From positions 124,001 through 188,000 of the forward strand of contig JAHGAU010000042.1 of the NCBI GenBank assembly GCA_019925105.1: a stretch of 64,000 nucleotides of DNA, given 5' to 3'. The notes beneath the pieces were generated by a model that was not told the DNA's origin, did no database searches, and saw only the letters and a program-made list of their open reading frames with translations. The position numbers were made by a program, and so were the translations under genes. This document shows, one piece after another, positions 55,522 to 64,000 of the stretch. Numbering within the stretch: the first letter of the stretch is position 1; each line of letters begins with the position of its first letter. This DNA comes from Niebla homalea. Taxonomy: Eukaryota > Ascomycota > Lecanoromycetes > Lecanorales > Ramalinaceae.

Positions 55522-58094
55522 ATGTCTACTGGCATCGGATCCAACCAACAACCCTCTTTGGCAACAGGCTCTTCTCTGTCGTCTGCCTATCCGCAAGGCA
55601 ATCCGTCTGTCGAGAGTTTACCTTCCCAAACGACTACAGGGCCCGGGATTAAAGAAAAGAGAAGGAGAGATAAGAAGGACAGACCATGTGACGCCTGTCG
55701 AAGGAGAAAGAGCAAATGTGTCATTAATGAAGGCCAGACCGTGTGTGCGGCATGTAGCATGCACGGTCAGAAATGTACATACGTCGAGGATCCCAGGCCA
55801 AGGAAGAGAAGGGTAGATACTGACGGACAGGGAGATGATTCGGTGAAACGAAGGTAGGCACATGGGCACATGTTTCTACTCTCCAAATTATCATCGAGGT
55901 TGATGTTGAGAACCTAGAGCCGCTGGCCAATCCCAATCACAGTCCAAAGGCAACAGGGACAGGACCAAGATCAAGCGAGAGGAATCCGAAAGCTCATCGC
56001 ACTCCAGTGCCGCTTCACCTGGGAGCTGGCAGTATCATGGCTCCCATGTCGGATACACAACCGAGCTGGAACCCATGCTGTTCGATATCTCGCGATCAGC
56101 AGGCTCGGCATCTTGGAGCGCCAATTATCAGAGGTCGGATGATCGCAATGCCTTCTTGACATTCGGGGACGATGACCAATCCAACCCTCAGCTTTCCTCC
56201 TCAATACAAGCGGTCGAGAAGTTGGTGGGAACGAATGGACCTCTTCTGATACAGCACTTTCACTCCGCCATCAGTCGAAGTTTTCCCATCATTGAGGACT
56301 CTTCATTATCTCCAGCCCAGAGGAAGAACCTTGACCCAGCTCTGCTTTGCGCCATTTACACCGTCTCCGCCTCATCTCCAGGCTTTGTCGCCGATAAGAA
56401 GAGACCTCTTGAAGTCCATCAATTGGAAGAGCTGGCTCTGTCCCTGGTCGCCGACTCCCTCAACAAGCCGACTCTGTCGACCATGCAAGCTGGCTTGCTA
56501 CTCATGCAAAGATCTGACATTGACTCCAAGAGTCTAAACTCACAACTCGTCAATGCAACCTTTGAGCTTGGCTTGTACCTAGACTGCACCTCTTGGGCAA
56601 TCTCGGACGAAGAGAAAGGCTTGAGGAAACGACTAGCGTGGGCGCTGTACATGCAAGATCAGTGGTGTTCCTTGGTGCACGGTCGTCCTTCTCTCATACC
56701 AAAGGCACATTGGGCGGTCCAAGACCTGACTGATCACGACTTTGGACTGCGAGAAGGGTCAAGTGAATCATCGGTCGATGAGCGGGAGCGAGGTCAAGAG
56801 CTTTTCCGGCAGATGGTAACACTGACCGAAATCCTTTCCAACATCTTGGAAACCTTCTACACGCAGACCGCCATGCAAGAGTATGATTCGGCTGGAGAAA
56901 GTGGTCCCAATCTGATCCTTGCCCGAGCCAAGCCCGTCCAGATCGAGCTGAAGAAATGGTACACCAATTTGCCAAAGACGTTGAAGCTTGATAATGGAAA
57001 GGCGCCAGCAATCATTGGTAAGACACCATCGTCCTATTCCTAACGTGCCCAGCCAACATAACCTCTGTGCATCTCCATCTTATGAGCTTCTCTGTATCAG
57101 ACTATTCTAATTGTCACCATCAGGCCACCTCCACCTCGCCTACTTCGCCACCGAAATCACCATGCACCGCTACATCATCCGTTCCCTTGCCAAAACTCCC
57201 AGTTCCAACTTCGAATACCTCCACCTCTGCCACATCTGCCGCGAGGCCGCCAAATCACGCCTCATCTCCGCCATGGACTTCATCAATCGCTTACGGTCTG
57301 ATCATCTCACCTCCTTCTGGTACTTCCCTTCCAAAGTCAACTTTGCTCTTGTCGCCACCTTCGGCAGTCTGCTACTCGCCACTGCGCCGGGGCAGGAGGA
57401 AACGGATTTTTACCGCGCTCGGCTGAGAGAATACCGCTGGACATTGTCCGTCTCAGCCAAGAACGCCGGCTTCCTCAATTTCGCCATCGAGAGTCTCGAA
57501 TCATCAACCGACTTGCTGAAATCATTACCCTTGAAACCCAAGATCGAACACATGCCCGGTATGCCCAAGCCTGAACTCCCGATCCCGCATCTCATCCCCC
57601 ACTCCTCCACCATCTCGCATCGCAACAGCCACCAGTCCGTCCGTGAAGAAGACCTGGACCCTGAAGGTAATGAGCAATCCTTCCTCGTCGACGGCGACCA
57701 AGACGAAGATTCCTACAACGACGACGACGTCATGACCGATGTGCCCCACCTCGCCATCTCGCAACCAATCCACTCATCCGACTTCCAATCTCAGAATTTC
57801 GCAGCTGGATTCAGTGGATGGGGCGGCATGACGAATATGTCGCCTGTGACGGAAACTTCCGAAGCACCGTTCTTCTTCCAGACGAATACCAGTACTGGGA
57901 TGCTTGACGTCAATAATGGTGGTGGCGGGATGGCATACGGCGGGGCAGGAGGACCTGCGGGATATAGTGGAGGCGGAATGTCAGGTCCCTTTGCTGGTAC
58001 GGCGTTTGAGGGGCTGAGCGCGAGGAATTGGTTCGACAACAGTCATCATGGGAGCCCCGAGGCGGAGGGGTTGGGGATGTTGGCGGAGATGTAG
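55522..58094 (+). CDS. Zn2Cys6 transcription factor, DAL81/TamA-like
   Basis: Three exons 55522..55853, 55918..57017 and 57124..58094; introns 64 nt (phase 2) and 106 nt (phase 1); 800 residues. The Zn2Cys6 cluster has cysteines at about 56, 59, 66, 75, 78 and 85 (CDACRRRKSKC then CAACSMHGQKC) and is followed by DPRPRKRR. The middle region is a fungal transcription factor domain with VHQLEELALSLV, MQAGLLLMQR, RLAWALYMQDQWCSLVHGRP and HLHLAYFATEITMHRYIIRSL. This layout resembles DAL81/TamA, co-activators of nitrogen-source genes, an assignment I hold loosely. The C-terminus is Gly-rich and disordered. An upstream exon is possible. Confidence 0.85.
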
Positions 58095-59576
58095 GTGGGG
58101 AGGGAGATGGTAGTAAAGAGGAGGATGATATTTGATCTGCAACGTTTTTTTTTTTTTTGTGTGGGGGGGGAAAGAAGGGAAGGGAAGATAAGGACATCCA
58201 GGCTGAGGTGAAGAAGAAGATGGCTTGGATATGTCACTTCGTCTTTTCGTGCGTTACTAAAAGCCAATATTGGGATGGGAAGCAATACGTGTTGACCATG
58301 CTGGTCTGGATATTTGGATCGATGGGAGCTTTTCTTTTTCTCCCTTGGAAAAGCGCAAAGAACGAGCGAGCGCGCGAGCAAGCGAACAAGCGAGCAAGCG
58401 AGAGATACCACTGTACTACTAATCTCCTTACGATCTATGAGAGAAGTCGTCTGTCCTTTTCGATGACCAGAGCTAGATATAAACTGAGACGGACTAAACT
58501 GGTCTCGGGACTTTTTTAAAGCCAAGACGGACTACATATGTACAGCAATCTAGATAAAAGATAAATGTCTTACATTTCCACAAAAGCCCTCTTGGCCAAG
58601 AGGGAGTCTCGTCATCCTCAGGGACAAGATATGTCCTCCTCATCACTCCTTCCATGCCATCATCTCGTAGTTGTGTAAGGTTGGCCTGCCCCGCGACTAT
58701 AGATACTAACTACTACAAACTGCTACATCAGCTCTGCACTCAGGAGCCCATACCCAATTTTCTTTTGCTTTCCCCGTGCAGTGGGGAGCATTTCACCTCC
58801 TCCTTGGCGGTCTGAGGCCGTCTTTCCTTCACCACCACCACTTCTTGTTGTCGTCCTGTGCCAAAGGCGGTCATGGAACATGTGTGTCTCACCAGAAACG
58901 GTCCAGCGATCATCTTATGCCGCCAAACGGGGAGAGGTTCGTAACTTACTGAGTAGAAGCGAAAAGGTATTATTGTGTGGTCTATCTCTGAACCGTAAAA
59001 TTTGCTTCTCGGCAGTGGGCCTCATTTCCCCTGACCCGCCTGACCCCGGATTTGCGTGGACGATGCAACGGCAGGACCGTTTGCGGCCAATGAGAGGCGC
59101 CATGGACCTGGCTAGCCCACACTAGTTCTCGGACAATAAAGCCTTCTCTTTTTGTTCGCGATTGCGCAGTGGGCTTGAAGAATTTTTTTGGAATATGCAA
59201 TGGGGCGATCCGCGTTTTTCGTGTGACTCCCATTCCTACGCTGTGCCTCGAGATGGCGCAACAATTCGCTGGGGAAGAGCATTATTGAAGAGCGTGGGCG
59301 TGTGTGATGTGGAGGGTTTGAATGGGTTGATAAGTGGGAAGGATGTGATTACCGTGCTTCTTTCTCCCCAATTGATTCACCTACGTTCTCCCTCCCATAT
59401 ACAGCAGAGTCGAAGAGCGCATCGAAGAAAAGATACCGGACCAAAGAGCAGGGTGACACAAATACCCATCTTACTATGAGACTACATCAACGAGAACAGA
59501 CGCATATTCCAGCCGAGAATATACACAACTACAACAATAATATCTAATGCTTAATCGCCACCAGCTCTACCCGACC
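58095..59576. other. 1.5-kb intergenic region
   Basis: Starts with a T14 and G8 run in the 3' flank of the transcription factor; no gene recognised. The final ~150 bases are the probable promoter and leader of the GH17 gene. Confidence 0.5.
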
Positions 59577-61115
59577 ATGAAGAAAGCGTTTGTATCAACG
59601 TTGGCGCTGCTGCTGCTGCTTCGATGTACATATGCTGCATTACAAGCACAGCACCGACACCATCATAATAAACATCACGAAGCGTATCGGGGTGGGGAGT
59701 TGGTATACCAAGCCGACGTATACAAAAAGCCGGATAGACTCGAACACCCGTTAATGAAGCAACACAAGTACGACGACGATCACGAAGCCGCTACAACAAT
59801 AATCAGATCCGTCTCACACCCTGCCTCTCCTCCGGAAGTTCTTCTTGCCAAACCGTCTCAGCATGCACTCCCCAAGGAGACCTCTTCAAAACACCTTTTC
59901 TCCCTTCCCACCTCCGAAGAAGACGACAACGACAAAGACTACCGCGGCCCTCAAACCACGCTCCCCCATCACCAGATAACCCCCTCCTCCTCCTCCCCTC
60001 GGGCCCAATTCTCCGACGAGGACGACCTCCCTCCCATCGGTCCTCTCACCCCTGACTCCAACCAATGGGCAATAGTATACTACCCCTACACCGCCTCCGC
60101 ATCCTGCAGATCCGCCTCCACCATCCGATCCGACATCGCCTCCATATCCGCCCACGGATTCACCACCATCCGCCTCCACGCTTCCGACTGTAACGCCTTG
60201 CAGACAGTGGGCAGTGCTGCATTACTGCATGGCATGAGAATGATCGTGGGCATTCACATCGATGAAGATGGGATCGATGAAACGGCACATGCCCAAGTAG
60301 ACGAGCTGATCGCATGGGCGACGTCCTTCCACCTCTCATCCTCATCCCCATCCTCCTCGTCCAAACACCGCAACAGCAGCAGCACCACCACCACCGCCGC
60401 CGCCGACCGCAACAACGGATGGGACCTCATCGAACTCCTGACCATCGGCGAAGAAACCGTCTACAACGGCTACACCCACCCCGGGAACCTCGCCACCTTC
60501 ATCCACAGCACCCGCCACCTCCTCCGCCGCGCGGGCTATCGAGGTCCCATCACCACGACCGAACCCATCCCCACCCTCTACCAACACCGCAAGATCCTGT
60601 GTCCGGCCCTCGACATCCCGGCCTCCAACATCCACCCCTTCTTCGTGGACGATGTCGCTGCGGGGTCTGCCGGTGACTACGTCGCCCACGCTCTATCGGT
60701 GCTGGAGGACATCTGCGCCGCTGGCGGCATCGTCGGCGGCGGCGTGGGTGCTGCTGCTGCTGCTACTGCTATGATGGGCGGCTGGCCCGGCATCATCACC
60801 ACTTCTTCTTCATCTTCCTCTTCGTCCTCCGATGAGAGCAGCAGCAAAGGCAATAATGGTTCAACCACAACAACAAAGTTGCTGCGGCTGCGGGCCATCA
60901 ACCTGGAGACCGGGTGGCCCCGCAAGGGCATCCCCAACGGACGGGCAACGCCGGGGAGGGTGGAGCAGATGGTCGCGATCCACGGGATCATGCGCGCCGC
61001 GGGGCGGAGGAGCGTGGTGCTGGGGTGGGGCGACGACACGTGGAAGGACGAGGGGGAGTGGGGCGTCGAGGCCGGGTGGGGGTGTGAGAGGTTGTTTGCA
61101 AGCAGCGGTGCGTGA
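59577..61115 (+). CDS. Secreted GH17 family beta-1,3-glucanase-like protein
   Basis: Frame from ATG 59577 gives 512 residues starting with a signal peptide (MKKAFVSTLALLLLLRCTYA); an upstream in-frame ATG at 59547 would put ten polar residues before it. A His-rich and low-complexity linker fills residues 20-155. The GH17 domain starts at WAIVYYPYTASASC and has DIASISAHGFTTIRLHASDC, GMRMIVGIHID, LLTIGEETVYNGY with the likely acid/base Glu293, and INLETGWP with the nucleophile Glu444. GH17 enzymes cut or remodel beta-1,3-glucan in the cell wall. The usual Asn before the acid/base Glu is Glu here. Ser, Thr and Ala runs interrupt the domain at about 255-275 and 390-430, typical of expanded trinucleotide tracts. 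Confidence 0.8.
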   Translation: MKKAFVSTLALLLLLRCTYAALQAQHRHHHNKHHEAYRGGELVYQADVYKKPDRLEHPLMKQHKYDDDHEAATTIIRSVSHPASPPEVLLAKPSQHALPKETSSKHLFSLPTSEEDDNDKDYRGPQTTLPHHQITPSSSSPRAQFSDEDDLPPIGPLTPDSNQWAIVYYPYTASASCRSASTIRSDIASISAHGFTTIRLHASDCNALQTVGSAALLHGMRMIVGIHIDEDGIDETAHAQVDELIAWATSFHLSSSSPSSSSKHRNSSSTTTTAAADRNNGWDLIELLTIGEETVYNGYTHPGNLATFIHSTRHLLRRAGYRGPITTTEPIPTLYQHRKILCPALDIPASNIHPFFVDDVAAGSAGDYVAHALSVLEDICAAGGIVGGGVGAAAAATAMMGGWPGIITTSSSSSSSSSDESSSKGNNGSTTTTKLLRLRAINLETGWPRKGIPNGRATPGRVEQMVAIHGIMRAAGRRSVVLGWGDDTWKDEGEWGVEAGWGCERLFASSGA

Positions 61116-62189
61116 TGAAAGTATTGAGGGGGGGGGGGAGATAAAAAGCACTGTTGATGCTGGAGGAAGGGCCAGGGGGGCTGAGCGGCTGGCGTGTGGT
61201 GGGGTGAAGGCGGGAGTGGATCGATGGGTGGATTGTGTTGGTTCGACGCTGCTGATCCAATCAGCGACGGAACAGGCTGCTGCTGTTCTGGAGACTCGCG
61301 TCCCATAAGATCCAGCACCAACTACAGACTACCAGAAAACGCCACCAACCAAAGGATCTGGCTACCCACCAACATATCATCCGCTCAGAGGGCCTCGAAG
61401 TTGCCCTTGTCAAAACAAATCCCATCGGTCAGTGCGTACTGTCTACACACGTGTCGGCTTGGATCATGCCGCATCATCAGCTTCTCTCCCTCAATACGGG
61501 CCTGGGGGCAGGTGTGGGGCGGGCTATGAAGCAACACAAGCAAGGCAGCAGTTGAATCCCACCGCACTCCCCATCGCTCTCCCTTGTCTCTCGATGCTAA
61601 TCCCACCAGCAGCAGCGTCAGCAGCCACCCAGCATTCTCTAGCAACGACATGCTTCGAGAGAAGAAGAAGAAGGGGGGCCGTTTCATCCACCCATCACTC
61701 TTCATCATATCGACGACTCTGTCTTCCCCCCCAACGTCCAGATGTTTATATATACCCCATCGATAGAGGCAGAGCCCGAGCCCGACGCCGCTCGGGATAG
61801 AAAGAGATTTCTTGTATCAATCACATATACGCGTCAGAATCCGGAAAAGCCAGCAATCCCGTGTTAGATGCGTGGGTGGGAGCAAGCGTGTATAGGTATA
61901 ATATATAATAATAAATGATAATAATCATCCGCCTCGAACCCTGGCTGCTTTGCTGCTTTCTTTCTTTCTCTCTCCCTCTCTCTCTCCCTCTCTCCCTCTC
62001 TCCCTCTCTCCCTCCCTCCCCCTCTTCTCACCGTCTTTCTCTCCCTCTCCCTCTCCCTCCCCCTCTTCTCACCGTCTTTCTCTCCCTCTCCCTCTCCCTC
62101 TCCCCCTCCTTCTCTGCCTTTCTCTCTCTCCCTCTCTCCCTTTCTCTCCCTCTCAGTCATTCTCTCCACCTCCCCTCCACGAACAAGAC
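61116..62189. other. Intergenic region with (CT)n tract
   Basis: No gene recognised. 61960-62160 is a nearly pure CT tract with a 42-bp direct repeat (cctcttctcaccgtctttctc... twice, near 62016 and 62071). Confidence 0.6.
61960..62160. repeat. CT-rich microsatellite
   Basis: Runs of tctctccc-type units on the plus strand. Open frames of Leu/Ser/Pro on this strand and Arg/Glu on the other are artefacts of the repeat. Confidence 0.9.
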
Positions 62190-63160
62190 CTCCGCAAAAA
62201 TCGCTGACGCACTACGAGACGAAATCCCCCATTTTCAGCATTGGACAAAGATGTATGACTGCAGCCATTTCTCTTATCTTTCTATCTTTCTCCCCCCTCG
62301 CTTCACGAACAAGAACTCGGCAAAAAATCGCGACGCACCGCGATACGGATTCCCCCCTTTTTTCAGCATTCGAGGAAGATGTATGACTGCAGCCCCTTCT
62401 CTTATCTCTTTGTTTATCTATCGATTTATCTGTCAAAAACCAGAGGGTGAGGGGGCGTGTGGCTGTGTGTCTGTTAAAGACCAGCAGGGAGGGAAGGGGG
62501 GCGTGTACACAGTGAAGCATAAGCAAGCTATAACATGTATATATAGCTGTTAACATCCAATCCCTCCTTATCTTCAGATGGGACAGTGCGTATGGTGGTG
62601 GTGGGGGGGGAAGTGCACGGGAGGTCATCAATGAACGGATATCGCGAGAGGGATTCCCCCTTTTCCAGCGTTTAAATAAGGATGACTGACTGCTGCACTG
62701 GATGACTCGCTGCTTCTCTTATCTGTCTAGCAGTCTGTCTCTGTTAAAAACGAGGAGGGAGGGGGAGCGTATATATAGTGAAGCATAAGCAAGCTATGAC
62801 ATAGGTATGTACCCCTCCCTTATCTTCAGATAGGACAGCGCGACTGGTGGTGGTGGTTGGGGGGAAGTGCACGGGAGTTCATTAAACGAACGGATACCGC
62901 GAGACGGATTCCCCCGTTTTCAGTATTGGACAGGGATGCCTGATTATTATACTGGATGACTCGCTGCTTCTCTTGTCTATCTGTCTGTGTCTGTATATCT
63001 ATCTGTCTGTCAAAGACCAGGAGGGTTGGTGGCCAACATCAGCAAGCTGCAACATGTGTATATAGCCGCGACCAACGAAACCCTTCCTCATCTCTAGATG
63101 GGACAGCGTATGTGGTGGTGGGGAAACTGCACAGGAGTCCATCGACGAACGACTGGCTGG
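62190..63160. repeat. ~250-270 bp tandem repeat, 3-4 diverged copies
   Basis: Landmark gat(g/a)ggacag occurs at 62577, 62829 and 63097, so units are about 252 and 268 bp. Other landmarks recur in order: cg-rich gacggattccccc, ttttcagcatt, gatgactgctgc-like, cttctcttatct, ctgttaaaaacgagga-like, aagcaagcta, gtgg(t/g)ggtgg, gaagtgcacgggag. The first copy (62190-62320) is partial. No coding potential. Confidence 0.85.
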
Positions 63161-63384
63161 GAAACGACAATGGGGCAACGGGGCAATGCGCAATGGTTTT
63201 GATCCCCATTGTGTGTGTGTGTGTGTTGGGATTATATCTGCATGGATACAGTTTATCGTGATGGGTAGGTAGGTATGTTATGTCTCTGCTTTCCCAATCT
63301 CACACACACACAATCTGCCAATCCCAGTGTTTTTTCTTCCGCCGCCGCCTCCACATTGCCGTCACCTCAGTTCAATAATCCAAC
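63161..63384. other. 3' flank of the Gly-rich gene
   Basis: Contains short (gt)n and (ca)n tracts (63210-63225, 63302-63312); nothing else recognised. Confidence 0.5.
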
Positions 63385-64000
63385 TCACATGAACTTCCCC
63401 GCCAGCGCCCCCATCCCCCCGCCGCTGCCGCTCTGCAGGTACATCTTCAGCGCCATTTTGCCGGCCGCATTGACGGCGGATTGTTTGTCGGCGCCGGATT
63501 GCTGGCAAGCGTTCACACGGGCGTCGGTTAGCCATCAACGTTCTTGCCCCAACCAACCCCGAATCTCCTTTTTCCCTTTCGTACCTACTCCTTCCACCCT
63601 TTTCCACCTGATCCAAGGATGAGAATGGGACTTACTAGATTCCCGTTCTGGGCCTGCTGATCGAACAGCTTACTCGCCTGCCCCATGGCCATGCCGATGA
63701 ACCCGTTCTGGCTGGCCCCGCCGCCCATGCTGCCGCCGCCCATTCCCGCGCCTCCACCACCTGCGCTACCGGATTGTCCGCCCTGACATAAGTACATGAC
63801 AATGTCAGTCACTCAGTTCACTTTTTACCACCTTCAATACCAATGTATCGTCCCCCCCTAGGCCATCCGGCGCCCCCATCACTTGACATGCTACACCCCC
63901 ATCACTGAACATGCCGCACACATATCCACTCACAACACCAGACTGCCAAACCGCCAAAATTTTGCACAAGGGGAAAGGAGGGGGATGGGATATACCGTAA
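63385..64000 (-). CDS. Gly/Met-rich small protein ('beta-flanking protein'-like), 5' end outside the window
   Basis: Minus-strand exons: the last bases of one at 64000..63996 (GTATAT donor), 63782..63636 and 63501..63385 with the stop at 63387-63385. The 134-nt final intron (GTAAGT to GCCAG) is phase 0. The product ends in a Gly/Met/Ser linker, FIGMAMGQASKLFDQQ, then QSGADKQSAVNAAGKMALKM and a short Gly-rich stretch ending GKFM. This order (GMAMGxASKLFDQQ then DKQxAVxxAxxMALKMY) is common in small fungal proteins often annotated as beta-flanking protein. Function unknown. A more upstream acceptor would include an in-frame TGA, hence this choice. Confidence 0.7.

Noticed and set aside
61915..62553. 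212-codon Ser/Leu/Pro-rich frame
   Set aside because: Produced by the CT microsatellite; no sequence beyond the repeat looks like protein.
1..64000. tRNA or rRNA genes
   Set aside because: A few GTTCGA-like matches lack a B-box context, paired A-box and cloverleaf; none could be supported.

Overview
The window is nuclear DNA of a filamentous ascomycete (Pezizomycotina; a Dothideomycetes-like species is my guess). This rests on gene structure and families: genes carry short GT-AG introns of roughly 44-135 nt with CTGAC/TACTAAC-like branch sites, and the protein families (HET domain, PTH11-type rhodopsin-domain receptor, Clr5-domain protein, fungal SLATT, Zn2Cys6 regulator) are typical of that group. 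I saw no tRNA, rRNA, CRISPR array or complete transposon.

Layout. 0.9-16.3 kb is mostly single-copy genes: an RBR-type E3 ubiquitin ligase, an isochorismatase-like hydrolase with an apparent frameshift, a HET-domain protein with a Lys/Ala-rich tail, an NCS1 purine-cytosine permease, a phosphatidylserine decarboxylase and a fungal SLATT two-TM protein. 16.7-54.1 kb is an accessory island with fourteen BTB/POZ loci (ten apparently intact, one truncated, three with disabling changes). Inside it lie an NLR-like gene (lipase/esterase domain plus NACHT ATPase), a broken fragment of a second NLR copy, a fragment of a HET gene, a gene with 28-residue tandem repeats, a PTH11-like seven-TM receptor, a second HET-like protein, a Clr5-domain protein and a DHH phosphoesterase. 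55.5-64 kb returns to ordinary content: a Zn2Cys6 transcription factor resembling DAL81/TamA, a secreted GH17 glucanase-like protein, a block of ~250-270 bp tandem repeats and the 3' end of a small Gly/Met-rich protein gene that runs off the window.

How the genes relate. Most intact BTB genes share one architecture: a short first exon, a phase-2 intron just before the first BTB strand, one BTB domain and a helical C-terminal half. First exons are exactly 53 nt in three adjacent copies and 29 nt in three others, so the array probably grew by local duplication. Four loci have decayed or been cut short. Together with NLR, HET and SLATT genes, and with broken NLR and HET copies, this looks like a birth-and-death island tied to self/non-self recognition or regulated cell death. 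That role is inference; the sequence shows only the domains, the clustering and the decay.

Caution on the sequence. Four otherwise good genes (isochorismatase-like, SLATT 5' end, PTH11-like, Gfd2-like) would each be repaired by one extra base in or near a short homopolymer. All four lack one base, which is more like assembly indel error than four independent gene losses.
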